From: Azospirillum sp. 412522
Lineage (GTDB): Bacteria > Pseudomonadota > Alphaproteobacteria > Azospirillales > Azospirillaceae
NCBI RefSeq assembly: GCF_019805165.1
Contig: NZ_RWIJ01000001.1
Location: 290,077 to 354,076, forward strand
DNA: 64,000 bases
Direction of reading: 5' to 3'
Shown: positions 18,563-28,345 of the stretch, piece after piece
How positions within the stretch are numbered: the first letter of the stretch is position 1
How the letters are laid out: each line of letters begins with the position of its first letter
Notes under the pieces: model-generated
Seen by the model: only the letters and a program-made list of their open reading frames with translations
What the model was told of the DNA's origin: nothing
Database searches by the model: none
Position numbers and translations under genes: made by a program

Positions 18563-20074
18563 ATGCCCTATACTTCTTTGCGCGACTTCATCGACCGGCT
18601 GGAGAAGGCGGGGCGGCTGGTGGTGGTGAAGGAGCCGGTGTCCACCATGCTGGAGATGACCGAAATCCAGACCCGCCTGCTGGCGGAGAACGGCCCGGCG
18701 GTGCTGTTCGAGAATGTCATCAAGGCCGACGGCACACGCTCCGAAATGCCGGTGCTGGTCAACCTGTTCGGCACGGTGGAGCGGGTCGCCTGGGGCATGG
18801 ACCGCGAGCCGCACCAGCTGCGCGCCGTCGGCGAGACGCTGGCCTTCCTCAAGCAGCCGGAGCCGCCGGGCGGCTTCCGCGAGGCGCTGGAGCTGATTCC
18901 GCTCGCCAAGACCGTGTTGTCGATGAAGCCGAAGACGGTCGGCTCGGCGCCCTGCCAGGAGGTGGTGCTGACCGGTGACGACATCGACCTCGGCCTTCTG
19001 CCGGTGCAGGGCTGCTGGCCGGGCGAGCCGGCGCCGCTGATCACCTGGCCGCTGGTGGTGACGAAGGGGCCGACCGGTAAGCGGGAGGACGACTTCAACC
19101 TTGGCATCTACCGCATGCAGGTGCTGGGCAGGAACAAGACGATCATGCGCTGGCTGAAGCACCGGGGCGGCGCCCAGCACCACCATCGCTGGGCCGCAAG
19201 TGGAAGGCGGGAGCCGCTGCCCTGCGCCGTCGTGCTGGGGGCCGATCCCGGCACCATCCTGGCCGCGGTGACGCCGGTGCCCGACACCCTGTCGGAATAC
19301 CAGTTCGCCGGCCTGCTGCGCGGCAAGAAGGTGGAGCTGGTGGAGTGCAAGACGGTGCCGCTGAAGGTGCCGGCCCAGGCGGAAATCGTCCTGGAAGGCC
19401 ATGTCAGCCTGGATGAATATGCCGACGAGGGGCCCTACGGCGACCACACCGGCTATTACAACTCGGTCGAGCCTTTCCCGGTCTTCACCGTCACCGCCAT
19501 GACGATGCGGCGCAAGCCGATCTATCTCTCGACCTTCACCGGCCGTCCGCCCGACGAGCCGTCGGTGCTGGGCGAGGCGCTGAACGAGGTCTTCATCCCG
19601 CTGCTGATCCAGCAGTTTCCGGAGATCGTCGATTTCTGGCTGCCGCCGGAAGGCTGCTCCTACCGCATCGCGGTGGTCAGCATGAAGAAGGCCTATCCCG
19701 GCCATGCCAAGCGCGTGATGATGGGCGTCTGGTCCTTCCTGCGCCAGTTCATGTACACGAAATGGGTGATCGTCGTGGACGACGACATCGACGCGCGGAG
19801 CTGGAAGGATGTGATGTGGGCGATCTCCACCCGCATGGACCCGGCCCGCGACATCACGGTGATCGAGGGCACGCCGATCGACTATCTCGACTTCGCCAGC
19901 CCGGAATCGGGCCTGGGCGGCAAGGTCGGGCTGGACGCGACCAACAAATGGCCGCCGGAGACCAAGCGCGAATGGGGCGAGAAGCTGCACATGACCGACG
20001 AGGTCGTGGAAACGGTCAGCCGCAAATGGGATCTCTACGGCCTGCCAGGCAGTGGAAAGCCGATCTGGAAGTAA
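18563..20074 (+). CDS. ubiD: UbiD family decarboxylase (3-octaprenyl-4-hydroxybenzoate carboxy-lyase)
   Basis: A prenylated-FMN-dependent decarboxylase of ubiquinone synthesis, 503 residues. Characteristic blocks are the cofactor region [29 protein letters not shown] (spelled over about residues 176-205) and the acidic catalytic stretch [27 protein letters not shown] (about 273-300, holding the key Glu and Asp). The C-terminal [10 protein letters not shown] segment is also present. Length equals E. coli UbiD. The prenyltransferase UbiX that makes its cofactor is not in the window. Confidence 0.95.
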   Translation: MPYTSLRDFIDRLEKAGRLVVVKEPVSTMLEMTEIQTRLLAENGPAVLFENVIKADGTRSEMPVLVNLFGTVERVAWGMDREPHQLRAVGETLAFLKQPEPPGGFREALELIPLAKTVLSMKPKTVGSAPCQEVVLTGDDIDLGLLPVQGCWPGEPAPLITWPLVVTKGPTGKREDDFNLGIYRMQVLGRNKTIMRWLKHRGGAQHHHRWAASGRREPLPCAVVLGADPGTILAAVTPVPDTLSEYQFAGLLRGKKVELVECKTVPLKVPAQAEIVLEGHVSLDEYADEGPYGDHTGYYNSVEPFPVFTVTAMTMRRKPIYLSTFTGRPPDEPSVLGEALNEVFIPLLIQQFPEIVDFWLPPEGCSYRIAVVSMKKAYPGHAKRVMMGVWSFLRQFMYTKWVIVVDDDIDARSWKDVMWAISTRMDPARDITVIEGTPIDYLDFASPESGLGGKVGLDATNKWPPETKREWGEKLHMTDEVVETVSRKWDLYGLPGSGKPIWK

Positions 20075-20089
20075 GGTGACGGTGTAAAG

Positions 20090-20117
20090 CCCTCTCCCGA
20101 CCTGCGGCGGGAGAGGG
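20090..20117. terminator. Terminator hairpin between convergent ubiD and DUF971 genes
   Basis: CCCTCTCCCG pairs with CGGGAGAGGG around an 8-nt loop, with no clear T run. Confidence 0.5.
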
Positions 20118-20123
20118 AAGCAA

Positions 20124-20522
20124 TCACCGCCGCGGGTCGCGGCTCAGGCCCTTGGCCTGCAATTCCTCCAGATACCCGGCCCACAGGGCTTCCTGTTCGG
20201 TGCCGATCTCGTAGAGGTATTTCCAGCTGAAGATGCCGCTGTCGTGCAGATCGTCGAAGACGATGCGGATGGCATAGTTGCCGACCGGCTCCAGCCGCAT
20301 GATGCCGACATGGCGGCGGCCGGCAACCGTCTGCTTCTGGCTGGGGCTGTGGCCCTGCACCTCGGCGGACGGGCTGACCACGCGCAGGAATTCCGCCGGG
20401 TAGGAGAAGGTCCGGCCGTCGTCGAAATCGACCTCCAGCCGCTTCTCCTCCTTCTTCAGGCGGACCTCGGTCGGCCACTGGACCGTGCCGAATCCATCGC
20501 CAACACTGTCACCGGGGCTCAT
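20124..20522 (-). CDS. DUF971 domain protein
   Basis: A 132-residue protein of the DUF971 family, homologous to the N-terminal domain of gamma-butyrobetaine hydroxylase. Family signatures are [33 protein letters not shown] (split across about 16-48) and the C-terminal [19 protein letters not shown]. In bacteria these short proteins often sit near Fe-S or Mrp genes; the role is unknown. Its start overlaps the stop of the Trm112-like gene by 4 bp, so the two are translationally coupled. Confidence 0.9.
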   Translation of the reverse strand: MSPGDSVGDGFGTVQWPTEVRLKKEEKRLEVDFDDGRTFSYPAEFLRVVSPSAEVQGHSPSQKQTVAGRRHVGIMRLEPVGNYAIRIVFDDLHDSGIFSWKYLYEIGTEQEALWAGYLEELQAKGLSRDPRR

Positions 20523-20749
20523 CGCGTGCTCCCCGCCTTGTCCAGGCTGCGCGCCTCATCGATCAGCATGATCGGGATGCCGTCACGAATCGGATAAGCC
20601 AGACCGGCGCGCTCGCTGACCAGCTCTGCGCGCTCGGCGTCATAGCGCAGCGGTCCCTTGGTCAGCGGGCAGACCAGGATTTCCAGCAGCTTCGGATCGA
20701 CGCGGGCGTTGGTTTTCGCTTCGCTGCTCTTGTCCTCGGGCGTCGCCAT
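20519..20749 (-). CDS. Trm112-like / UPF0434 (YcaR) family protein
   Basis: A small 76-residue protein of the Trm112p-like family. The core [17 protein letters not shown] followed by [21 protein letters not shown] is the YcaR signature; a single Cys remains of the zinc knuckle. Eukaryotic Trm112 activates methyltransferases, but the bacterial role is not settled. Second of a compact minus-strand run: Lon-N gene, Trm112-like, DUF971. Confidence 0.92.
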   Translation of the reverse strand: MATPEDKSSEAKTNARVDPKLLEILVCPLTKGPLRYDAERAELVSERAGLAYPIRDGIPIMLIDEARSLDKAGSTR

Positions 20750-20788
20750 CTCGTGTCTCGCGGTAATTGGAAGAACGTCGATACAGGA

Positions 20789-21466
20789 TCAATGCTTGGG
20801 CGGCGGACCGTCCCCGTCATGGCTGTCGAGAATGGCCATCTCGACCAGTCCGATCAAGAGCTTCCCGCGTTCCGCCAGGGTCGGCGCCTCCAGCAGCGCC
20901 TGCTTCTCGCCGGGCGTGAAGGGGCAGATCATCGCCAGCGAGTTGATCAGCCGTTCGTCCAGCGTCGATTCGATGGATTTCCAGTCGACCGACAGGCCCT
21001 GCACCCGGAAATAGCTCTTCAGCGCACCGAGCAGCCGGTTGCGGTCGATGTCACCGCAGGCTTCGGGTTCCAGGTCGGCGCGGAAGGGGCGCCAGTCGGG
21101 AATTATCCGCCGGTAGCCGCGCGCGCCCTCGACCTCCCGCCCGACCTCGAAACGGGCAACACCGGTCAGGGTGATGAGGAAGCGGCCGTCGTCGGTCTCG
21201 GCGAAGCTGGTGATCCGGCCGGCGCAGCCGCAGGGATAGACGGCCGGCTCGCGTTCCCGCCCGGCAGGATCGAGCGGCTGGATCATGCCGATCATGCGGC
21301 CATCGCCCAGCGCATCTTCGACCATGGCGAGATAGCGCGGCTCGAAGACGTTCAGCGGCAGCCGCGCCCGCGGCAGCAGCAGGACGCCGGCCAGCGGAAA
21401 GATGGGCAGCATGGCCGGCAGCTGGCTGAAAACCGGGTCGAAGGGGAGTCTTGGGTTCCTGGTCAT
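20789..21466 (-). CDS. Lon N-terminal (substrate-binding) domain protein
   Basis: A 225-residue stand-alone LON substrate-binding domain (PF02190 type) without ATPase or protease parts. It starts MTRNPRLPFDPVF, then LPIFPLAGVLLLPRARLPLNVFEPRYLAMVEDALG (about 18-52), the usual beta-barrel opening, GRITSFAETDDGRFLITLTGVARF, and a helical C-terminal half with LAMICPFTPGEKQALLEAP. It lies 39 bp upstream of the Trm112-like gene, likely one operon. Function is unknown. Confidence 0.93.
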   Translation of the reverse strand: MTRNPRLPFDPVFSQLPAMLPIFPLAGVLLLPRARLPLNVFEPRYLAMVEDALGDGRMIGMIQPLDPAGREREPAVYPCGCAGRITSFAETDDGRFLITLTGVARFEVGREVEGARGYRRIIPDWRPFRADLEPEACGDIDRNRLLGALKSYFRVQGLSVDWKSIESTLDERLINSLAMICPFTPGEKQALLEAPTLAERGKLLIGLVEMAILDSHDGDGPPPKH

Positions 21467-21523
21467 GCCAATCAGATAGAACCCCTTCGCCGGTGGAACA
21501 GCCGTCCCGTTTTCGGAAAAGCC

Positions 21524-22513
21524 TCAGCTGAACATCATGGCCGACAGGCGCCGGCGGGTCTTCACCGTCAGCGGATCGGCCGGACCGAACGCCTCGAAGA
21601 ACTTCACCAGCTGCTTGCGGGCGGCGTCCTCGTTCCAGGTCCGGTCGCGCTTGAAGATTTCCAGCAGCTCGTCGACCGCGGCCTCGCGCTTGCCGGCGGC
21701 GAACAGCGCCATGGCGAGGTCGAAACGCGAAGTGTGGTCGTTCGGGTCGTGGGAGACCTTCTCCATCAGCTCAGGGATCGGGCCGGCGTTGGCCGCCTGC
21801 TCGGCCACGTCGAGCGCGGCGCGGACGTTGGCCAGTTCCTTGTCCTTGGCCATCGCTTCGGGCACCTGGGCCAACATCTGCTTGGCGTTCTCCAGGTCGC
21901 CGGCGGTGATCAGGCAACGGACGATCCCTGCATAGGCCTGGGCGTTCTCCGGCTCGGCCTGCAGAATCTGGCTGTAGAGATCGAGCGCGCCCTGCAGGTC
22001 GCCGGCCTCCAGCATCTCCTTGGCCTGGGCGAAAGCCTCCTCCAGCATCTCGTCGGCGCCGCCGCCGACACCGGCCTGCTTGGCCATGGCCACCAGCTTG
22101 TCGACGAAGGCCTTCACCTGCGATTCGGGCAGGGCGCCCATGAAACCGTCGACCGGGCGGCCCTGGAAGAAGGCGTAGACCGCCGGGATCGACTGAACGC
22201 GCAGCTGCGAGGCGATCATCTGGTTGGCGTCGGTGTCGATCTTCACCAGACGAACCGCGCCCTTGGTGGCGCGCACCACCTTTTCGATGATCGGACCCAG
22301 CTGCTTGCAGGGGCCGCACCAGGGCGCCCAGAAATCGACGATCACCGGCACGTCGCGCGAGGCCTCGATCACGTCGGCCATGAAGGTGCGGTCGGTGGTG
22401 TCCTTGACGACGTCGGCAGCACCGGCGGCGGCGGGAGCGGCGGGCTTGGACCCGTTGGCGGGGGGCATGGAGAACATGGCGTGTTTCTGTCCCGTTGGTG
22501 ATGCCTGGCCCAT
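21524..22513 (-). CDS. Thioredoxin-TPR protein (YbbN/CnoX-like co-chaperone)
   Basis: A 329-residue protein. It has an N-terminal thioredoxin domain with an intact redox motif (FWAPWCGPCKQLGP) and a C-terminal half of TPR-like helical repeats (LEAGDLQGALDLYSQIL, LLEIFKRDRTWNEDAARKQLV). This matches the alphaproteobacterial CnoX/YbbN type, which guards proteins during oxidative stress and passes them to GroEL or DnaK. Unlike E. coli CnoX the CxxC is complete. Starts at 22513, 22534 or 22477 are possible; 22513 has GGGA 7 bp upstream. Confidence 0.9.
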   Translation of the reverse strand: MGQASPTGQKHAMFSMPPANGSKPAAPAAAGAADVVKDTTDRTFMADVIEASRDVPVIVDFWAPWCGPCKQLGPIIEKVVRATKGAVRLVKIDTDANQMIASQLRVQSIPAVYAFFQGRPVDGFMGALPESQVKAFVDKLVAMAKQAGVGGGADEMLEEAFAQAKEMLEAGDLQGALDLYSQILQAEPENAQAYAGIVRCLITAGDLENAKQMLAQVPEAMAKDKELANVRAALDVAEQAANAGPIPELMEKVSHDPNDHTSRFDLAMALFAAGKREAAVDELLEIFKRDRTWNEDAARKQLVKFFEAFGPADPLTVKTRRRLSAMMFS

Positions 22514-22672
22514 TAGGACATCCCGGTGGGCCATGAAATTGCCGATCCGGCCGTTGCGGCGTCCGGATCCCTTGTTGCCGACATATGTGAGCGTGCCGGG
22601 CGGCTCAAGCAAGCATTGCGTGGGCAGGCATTGCGTCGATGCTGAGCCCCGCCGCTCGGCCGATCCCCCGGG

Positions 22673-23233
22673 TCACTGCCCGGTCCGGCCGAACTCGACG
22701 ATCGCCGGCTCGTGCCCACAGGCCTGGATGAAGCGCAGCAGGTCGTCGCGCCGGATCGTCGTGGTGCGGTCGTTCAGCAGTGGATGATAGTTCAGCAGGT
22801 CATGCTCCATCATCGCCTGTTGCAGGACCACGCGCACTTTGCGCTCCGTGTCGTTGACCAGGGCGAAGGGCGAAACCGATCCCGGCCGGATGCCGAGGAA
22901 GCGCCACAGACGCTCCGCCGAGGCGAAGGACAGCCGCGCCGATCCGATCGCCTTGTCCAGCCTGTTCAGGTCGACCCTGGCATCCTCCAGCGTCACCACC
23001 AGCCAATGCTGATCCTTCTTGTCCTTCAGGAACAGGTTCTTGCAATGTCCGCCCGGCAGCGCTCCGCGCAGCGCCTTGCTCTCCTCCACCGTATGCAGCG
23101 GTGGGTGGCTGTGGGTGGTCGCGTGGATGCCCAGCGCGCCGAGCCGCGCCAGCAGCTGGTCCGGCGAGGTCGGCAGCGGCGCGTCCTGGTCTGACAGGGA
23201 AGGGCCGGGAGGAGGGGGCGATTCGGTATCCAT
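22673..23233 (-). CDS. Prolyl-tRNA deacylase (YbaK/ProX editing domain)
   Basis: A free-standing trans-editing enzyme of the YbaK/ProX family that hydrolyses Ala (or other) residues mischarged on tRNA-Pro. The 186 residues show LLARLGALGIHATTHSHPPLHTVEES, LPGGHCKNLFLKDKK (the conserved GxxxKNLFLKD motif), LNRLDKAIGSARLSFAS, and LGIRPGSVSPFALVND with GSVSPF at the active site. Such proteins complement alphaproteobacterial ProRS enzymes that lack the insertion domain. Monocistronic, 145 bp before the tRNA-Gly gene on the other strand. Confidence 0.93.
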   Translation of the reverse strand: MDTESPPPPGPSLSDQDAPLPTSPDQLLARLGALGIHATTHSHPPLHTVEESKALRGALPGGHCKNLFLKDKKDQHWLVVTLEDARVDLNRLDKAIGSARLSFASAERLWRFLGIRPGSVSPFALVNDTERKVRVVLQQAMMEHDLLNYHPLLNDRTTTIRRDDLLRFIQACGHEPAIVEFGRTGQ

Positions 23234-23297
23234 GACAGCCCTTGTACCGGGAGCTCGGAAAATCGTCCAGACGGTGAAAAAAACTGAAACAAGGCGC

Positions 23298-23325
23298 TTG
23301 CATTGCGTCGGCCGATGAGTATAGT
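23298..23325 (+). promoter_or_regulatory. Sigma-70-type promoter for tRNA-Gly
   Basis: TTGCAT, a 16-bp spacer and TATAGT lie about 54 bp upstream of the tRNA. Confidence 0.65.
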
Positions 23326-23378
23326 CCGCCGCACACCGCCGGACGGTACCGACAACGGGCTGAACGGCAGTGCGGAGC

Positions 23379-23453
23379 GCGGGCGTAGCTCAGGGGTAGA
23401 GCACAACCTTGCCAAGGTTGGGGTCGAGGGTTCGAATCCCTTCGCCCGCTCCA
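23379..23453 (+). tRNA. tRNA-Gly (GCC)
   Basis: A 75-nt tRNA with encoded CCA. The acceptor GCGGGCG pairs with CGCCCGC. The anticodon arm CAACC-TTGCCAA-GGTTG gives anticodon GCC. Confidence 0.96.
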
Positions 23454-23490
23454 GTTTTCTCCGGCCTTGCCGCTGGAGCTTGCGATCTCA

Positions 23491-23520
23491 AAAGGCCGGA
23501 CCTTCGGGTGCCGGCCTTTC
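23491..23520 (+). terminator. Terminator after tRNA-Gly
   Basis: The stem AAAGGCCGG / CCGGCCTTT around ACCTTCGGGTG is followed by TCGCGTTTTCC. Confidence 0.7.
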
Positions 23521-24188
23521 GCGTTTTCCGATCTTAATCTTCTCCCAATGTTCCGACCTGCCGCATCGGCGGGCCATGGTGCCGGAATCGGCATGCTATC
23601 CTCACACTTTGGTTGTACCGATCAAAGCCCAGGCGTCATGCAATTGTAGGCAATGCTTCCTGCAAAACCTGAGCGTATCCGTTGGGCCGCAGACAGTGAC
23701 CGTTGAGCGGTACCTAAGTTGTGTCTGCCAACGGACGATATTGCGAAGTCCGGACCGATTCTCTCCTGAGCTGTTCAATTCTTCGCAACATCCCGTTCCA
23801 AGACGCGAAATTCCCTGAGTCGTATTTACAGATTGTCAACCTCCTTGCGTATGACCGCCGGAGTGGGTACACTTCAAAATCTAAATAAATGGCGCAAGAA
23901 GCTCCGGGGGTTGTGTCATGCGCCGATGATCTGCGGAAAGATGCGCCCAAACTCGGGAAATTTCTCGGGAAAAGGGCTATCTGGCCTTCCATCCCAGCGT
24001 GATCGATGCCGATCTGTGGCTGTGCCGGTGTTCCGGCTATGCCGCCGGATTGCCGAGGCATGACCCGGGTCCGGCCAGCCCTGCGACTGTCCCGCCTGAG
24101 CGGAATCGGGAAGCAGCCCCTGCCGAAGCCCGCGCTCCAGAAACTCCGTCAAGATACTCCGACCCAGATACGAAGAAAGGAAACCGCC
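23521..24188. other. Long intergenic region, AT-richer than surroundings
   Basis: About 670 bp without a convincing gene on either strand. The middle part (about 23640-23900) is clearly less GC-rich than the genome and contains short A/T runs. The last 60 bp hold the RBS of the RraA-family gene (AAAGGAAA). It may contain promoter sites or the remains of a lost gene. Confidence 0.5.
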
Positions 24189-24857
24189 ATGGCCATGCAG
24201 CGCTATCTCGTCGATTATCCCCGGTTGTCGACCGACTCCCTCGCCAAATGGTCGTCGGTGCCCAGCAGTGTCGCCTCCGACGCGATGAACCGGTGCCAGA
24301 GCATGGATTCGCGGATCAAGCCGATGGTCCCCGGCATGCGGCTCTGCGGTCAGGCCCGCACCGTGGTCACCATGCCCGGCGACAACAGCATGGTTCACCA
24401 TGCCGTCAGTCTGGCGGAGCCGGGCGACGTGGTGGTGGTTGCCGGCGGCGGCCTGGACGACGTGGCGCTGGCCGGCGAATGGGTGGTGCGCTGCTGCAAG
24501 CGGCGGGCGCTGGGTGGTCTGGTGGTCGACGGCTCCGTCCGCGACCTGCACGAGATCCGCGGGCTGGGTCTGCCGGTCTTCGCCAAGGGCGCCGTGGCCC
24601 GTGGTCCGCACAAGAATTTCGGCGGCAAGATGGATGTCACCGCGGCCATCGGCGGCGTGCCGGTCAATCCCGGCGATCTGATCCTGGGCGACGAGGACGG
24701 CGTGGTCGTGGTGCCGCTGGCTTTCGCCGAGGCCGCCCTGGTCCAGAGCCTGGCTCTGCTGGAGCGCGAACGCAAGTGGACCGAGCAGATCGAGGCTGGC
24801 GCCACCCTGGTGGATGTGCTGGGCGTTCCGCCGTTGGAGATCGTTCCCGCCGAATGA
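24189..24857 (+). CDS. RraA family protein (HMG/CHA aldolase-like)
   Basis: A 222-residue member of the RraA/4-hydroxy-4-methyl-2-oxoglutarate aldolase family. Conserved segments are VASDAMNRC, the GDNSMVHHAV and EPGDVVVVAGGGLDDVALAGE substrate loop, and GGLVVDGSVRDLHEI with the D-G-x-x-R-D motif whose Arg and Asp bind substrate and metal. DEDGVVVVP near the C-terminus is also typical. The intact DGxxRD suggests an aldolase/decarboxylase acting on pyruvate-derived acids rather than an RNase E inhibitor. AAAGGAAA precedes ATG 24189. The transporter 71 bp downstream may carry the relevant acid. Confidence 0.87.
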   Translation: MAMQRYLVDYPRLSTDSLAKWSSVPSSVASDAMNRCQSMDSRIKPMVPGMRLCGQARTVVTMPGDNSMVHHAVSLAEPGDVVVVAGGGLDDVALAGEWVVRCCKRRALGGLVVDGSVRDLHEIRGLGLPVFAKGAVARGPHKNFGGKMDVTAAIGGVPVNPGDLILGDEDGVVVVPLAFAEAALVQSLALLERERKWTEQIEAGATLVDVLGVPPLEIVPAE

Positions 24858-24928
24858 GGCTGACGGTGTAAAGGAGAGCCCCCGCATCGTCGGCCACCGC
24901 CGACCCCGCCCCCCATGGTGCCGCGTCC

Positions 24929-25873
24929 ATGTCGCTGATTTTCCAGATCGTCCTGCCGATGTTCGGCCTGATCGCCCTTGGCTTCTGGGCGGCACGCTAC
25001 CGCGGGTTCAGCACTGCGATGGTCCAGGGGCTTTCCCGCTTTCTCGGCATCTACGCGCTGCCGGCGCTGCTGTTCTCCAACATGGCGCGGGCGGACATTC
25101 CCGACCCGCTGGAATGGGCGGTGCTGGGGTCCTTCTACATCGCCGCGGTCGCGGTCTTCCTGGTCGGCGGGCTGTGGATGCGGATGGCGGGACGGCAGGA
25201 CCAGATCGCTCCGATCGGCTTGGCCAGTTCCTTTTCCAACATAGCACTGCTGGGCTCGCCCATCATCATGGAGGCTTACGGGCCGACCGTGGCGGTGCCG
25301 GTGATGCTGCTGATCGTTTTCCAGTCTCCGCTGCTGTTCACCTCCGCCACCATGCTGGCGGAAACCCAGCGTTCGGCGCGCGGCGGCCGGTCCGGGCGCC
25401 CGGTCCAGGCGACCCTTCAGGCGGCCAGGGCGACGCTGACCAGCCCGCTGGTGGTGTCGGTCATCCTGGGGCTGGCCGCCAACCTGATCCATCTGGCGAT
25501 CCCGCCGATGGTGATGAAGAGTTTCACCATGATGGCGCAGACGGTGCTTCCCTGCGCCTGCTTCACCCTTGGAGCGTCGCTGGCGCTCAGCCCGGCCTCG
25601 GGCGCGGTTCTGCCGGCCACGGTGGTGGCCCTGCTGAAGACCGGCCTGCACCCGCTGCTGACCTGGCTGCTGGCCACCCAGATCTTCGACCTGCCGCCGC
25701 TGTGGGTCGCACCGGCCGTTACCGCCGCAGCCCTGCCCATCGGCATCAACGCCTATGTCTTCGCGGAGCGTTACAACGCCGGTCGAGAGGTGGTGTCGAT
25801 GTCGCTGCTGATCTCAACTCTCCTGTCGCCGGTGTCGATCTCGGTCGCCTTCATGGTGTCGTCAGCCGGCTGA
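24929..25873 (+). CDS. AEC family (auxin efflux carrier-like) transporter
   Basis: A 314-residue inner-membrane carrier with about ten hydrophobic helices in two five-helix halves around a loop at about 150-175. Typical segments are IALGFWAARYRGFSTAM, LASSFSNIALLGSPIIMEAYG (the conserved N-x-x-x-x-G-x-P crossover) and LPCACFTLGASLAL. Bacterial members export or import small organic acids such as malate and malonate. Its position after the RraA-family aldolase suggests a shared substrate, which is inference. Confidence 0.88.
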   Translation: MSLIFQIVLPMFGLIALGFWAARYRGFSTAMVQGLSRFLGIYALPALLFSNMARADIPDPLEWAVLGSFYIAAVAVFLVGGLWMRMAGRQDQIAPIGLASSFSNIALLGSPIIMEAYGPTVAVPVMLLIVFQSPLLFTSATMLAETQRSARGGRSGRPVQATLQAARATLTSPLVVSVILGLAANLIHLAIPPMVMKSFTMMAQTVLPCACFTLGASLALSPASGAVLPATVVALLKTGLHPLLTWLLATQIFDLPPLWVAPAVTAAALPIGINAYVFAERYNAGREVVSMSLLISTLLSPVSISVAFMVSSAG

Positions 25874-26535
25874 CCCCCGGTCTGAGTGGCGGTTGGTCAT
25901 CGTATTCCTTCTTGATGATGCGCCGGATTTACTTGGGCCTCTTCCTATCCGACGAACGGGAGCGATCTGGCAGTTCCATGCCGCATGCTGCGATGGGGCG
26001 AGTGAACCCGCCATTGATGGGCGATCTAAATCCTGTTAGCCTCTAATTATATGAACGCATATGCCAAAATTTACCTCTAAAAGCGTGCCAATATATGGAA
26101 AAACGTGCATAACGGGAATTTCTTGCCGATTGGGCGGGCGCTGGCCGGTATTGCCGCCGAAAATAAAGGAACTGCGTTTCCTGTCGCATATTATAGTATG
26201 TTGAAGACTCTGAACCCTTTTGTCCCGAAGAAATGTGGAGATAATTGTTACAGATCAAAGATTCGCACAAAAATAACCCTGTTAATAATTGGAAAATATT
26301 TTTCGGGTGAGATGACGCAGCGATGGCCGTGCCGACGGGCTGGCCATCTTGAAGACAGCCCCGGAACGCGCACGGGATCCCGTCCCGGCGATGTCTCATG
26401 GAGCGGAGCGGCGATGGCGGAATGCGGGGAGGTGCCGACGGCGCCGCCGGCATTGCGCGACAGCCGCACGTTCCTCCGCCCCAATGCCATGCCGGATCGT
26501 TCGCGCCACGGACCGCCGGCCGACGCAGGTGTCCC
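25874..26535. other. Intergenic region with an AT-rich segment upstream of a chemoreceptor
   Basis: About 660 bp. The part 26040-26320 is strikingly AT-rich against the genome (runs such as AATTATATGAACG and TTAATAATTGGAAAATA). No gene is convincing. It probably carries the promoter of the methyl-accepting chemotaxis gene. An in-frame ATG at 26398 could extend that gene by 46 residues but gives an atypical N-terminus. Confidence 0.5.
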
Positions 26536-28233
26536 ATGACCCTCCTCAACAAGTTCCACATCCCCGTCAAGATGGCCATTCCGGCGACGACGGCGATCAT
26601 CGGCATGCTGGTGATCGCCTTGCTCGGCTGGTCGGCGATCACGCAGCAGTCGACCCTGCTCGACGCCCTGTTCAACCGCTCCTTCACCCGGGAGGCGGAG
26701 ATCCAGGGGTTGACCGATACCCTGACGGTGGCCCATGCCGGCATGTACCGGACGGTGATCCTCAGCAGCGCGAACGCTTCGCCGAAGGCGGTGGAGGAGG
26801 AGATGAAGGCCCTCAGCAGCCAGCTCGACAAGCTGAAGAAGCAGTCCGAAACGCTGAAGGGGGCCACTGCCGATACCGACGAGGAGGCCAAGTATTTCGA
26901 GCGGTTCGGTAGCGACGCCGCCACTTATCTGGCGAAGGTCGGAAGCTTCCTCGACCTGCTGAAGATGGGCGTCGATCCGCTGGACTTCCTGCAGGAGGTG
27001 CAGGCAGCCTACACCCGCCTGCAGGGGACCAGCCGCGACTATCTGACCTACAAACGCAAGGTCTCCACAGACGCCTATGCCGCGGTCAATGAATCGGTGG
27101 ACCGCACCACCCAGGCCTTCATGGCGGTCGCCGCCGGCGCGCTGCTGGTGACCGTCGGCGTCGCCCTGTTCATCGGCATGAACATCGCCCGGCCGATCGT
27201 CCGTCTGACCGACGTGATGGAGCGTCTGGCCCGCGGCAACCTGGAGGCGGACATTCCTGCGGCGGACCGCGGCGACGAGATCGGTCAGATGGCCCGGACG
27301 GTGCAGGTGTTCAAGGAGAACGCCATCCGCGTGCAGGAACTGTCGCGCGAGCAGGAGGCGATGCGCCTGCGCAACGAACAGGAACGGCGGCAGGCGATGG
27401 CGGCGCTCGCCAGCGATCTGGAGGCGTCGGTCAAGGCGATGATGGGCGAGGTGGTGCGGTCGGCGACATCGATGCGCAACGAAGCCAACTCGATGCTCGA
27501 CAACGCCAAGCAGACCAGCCACCACAGCGACAGCGTCGCCCATTCGGTGCAGGAGGCGACCAGCGAGGTCGAGAGCGTCGCGGCCGGCGCCGAACAGCTC
27601 CGCGCGTCCATCGACGAGATCACCCGCTCCATCAGCCAGTCGGCGCAACTCGCCCGGGGCGCCGTGGAGGAGGCCGGCCGGACCGACAGCATCGTCCAGG
27701 GTTTGAGCGAGGCCAGTCGCAAGATCGAGGAGGTCGTCGGCCTCATCCAGTCGATCGCCGGCCAGACCAACCTGCTGGCCCTCAATGCCACCATCGAGGC
27801 GGCGCGCGCGGGGGAAGCGGGCAAGGGCTTCGCCGTCGTGGCGCAGGAGGTGAAGAGCCTCGCCAACCAGACCGCAAAAGCGACCGAAGAGATCGGTGCC
27901 GAGATCGCTGCCGTCCAGGGCGCCACCCATGCGGCGGTCGGCGCCATCCGCGCCATCGTCGGCACCATCCGTCAGGTCGATGAGTCCCTCGGCACTGTCG
28001 CCGCCGCGGTCGAGGAGCAGGACGCCGCCACCCGCGACATCAGTGCGCGGTCGCAGCGTGCCGCCGTCGATACCATGGCGGTGATGCAGGAGATGCGTCT
28101 GGTCCAGCAGGCCGCCGAGACGACCGGCCATTCCGCCGGGTCGGTGCAGAACACGACCGAGGAGCTGTCGAGCAGCTTCAACCGCCTCGACCACGAGATC
28201 GAAGCCTTCATCACCCGCATCACCGCTGCGTAA
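26536..28233 (+). CDS. Methyl-accepting chemotaxis protein (short helical sensor)
   Basis: A 565-residue membrane receptor feeding the CheA kinase. Membrane helix 1 is at about 13-35 ([17 protein letters not shown]) and a helical periplasmic sensor at 36-193, four-helix-bundle-like. Membrane helix 2 is at 194-215 and HAMP at 216-268 ([18 protein letters not shown]). The cytoplasmic coiled-coil domain follows, with the hairpin tip [20 protein letters not shown] intact. No CheR-tethering pentapeptide is at the C-terminus. Start ATG 26536 places the basic N-terminus directly before helix 1. The ligand is unknown. Confidence 0.93.
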   Translation: MTLLNKFHIPVKMAIPATTAIIGMLVIALLGWSAITQQSTLLDALFNRSFTREAEIQGLTDTLTVAHAGMYRTVILSSANASPKAVEEEMKALSSQLDKLKKQSETLKGATADTDEEAKYFERFGSDAATYLAKVGSFLDLLKMGVDPLDFLQEVQAAYTRLQGTSRDYLTYKRKVSTDAYAAVNESVDRTTQAFMAVAAGALLVTVGVALFIGMNIARPIVRLTDVMERLARGNLEADIPAADRGDEIGQMARTVQVFKENAIRVQELSREQEAMRLRNEQERRQAMAALASDLEASVKAMMGEVVRSATSMRNEANSMLDNAKQTSHHSDSVAHSVQEATSEVESVAAGAEQLRASIDEITRSISQSAQLARGAVEEAGRTDSIVQGLSEASRKIEEVVGLIQSIAGQTNLLALNATIEAARAGEAGKGFAVVAQEVKSLANQTAKATEEIGAEIAAVQGATHAAVGAIRAIVGTIRQVDESLGTVAAAVEEQDAATRDISARSQRAAVDTMAVMQEMRLVQQAAETTGHSAGSVQNTTEELSSSFNRLDHEIEAFITRITAA

Positions 28234-28273
28234 CGTTGAAGCGTGACGTTGGGGCGTGATGGCAGGGTGAAAT

Positions 28274-28314
28274 GCAAACGCCCTCTCCTGCGGCGAGCAG
28301 GGGAGGGCGTTTTG
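28274..28314. terminator. Bidirectional terminator after chemoreceptor gene
   Basis: GCAAACGCCCTCTCCTG pairs with CAGGGGAGGGCGTTTTGC (one mismatch) around CGGCGAG, flanked by A and T runs, between convergent genes. Confidence 0.75.
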
Positions 28315-28345
28315 CTTCGAGCATCGGTTTTGGGGAGTTGATCCC

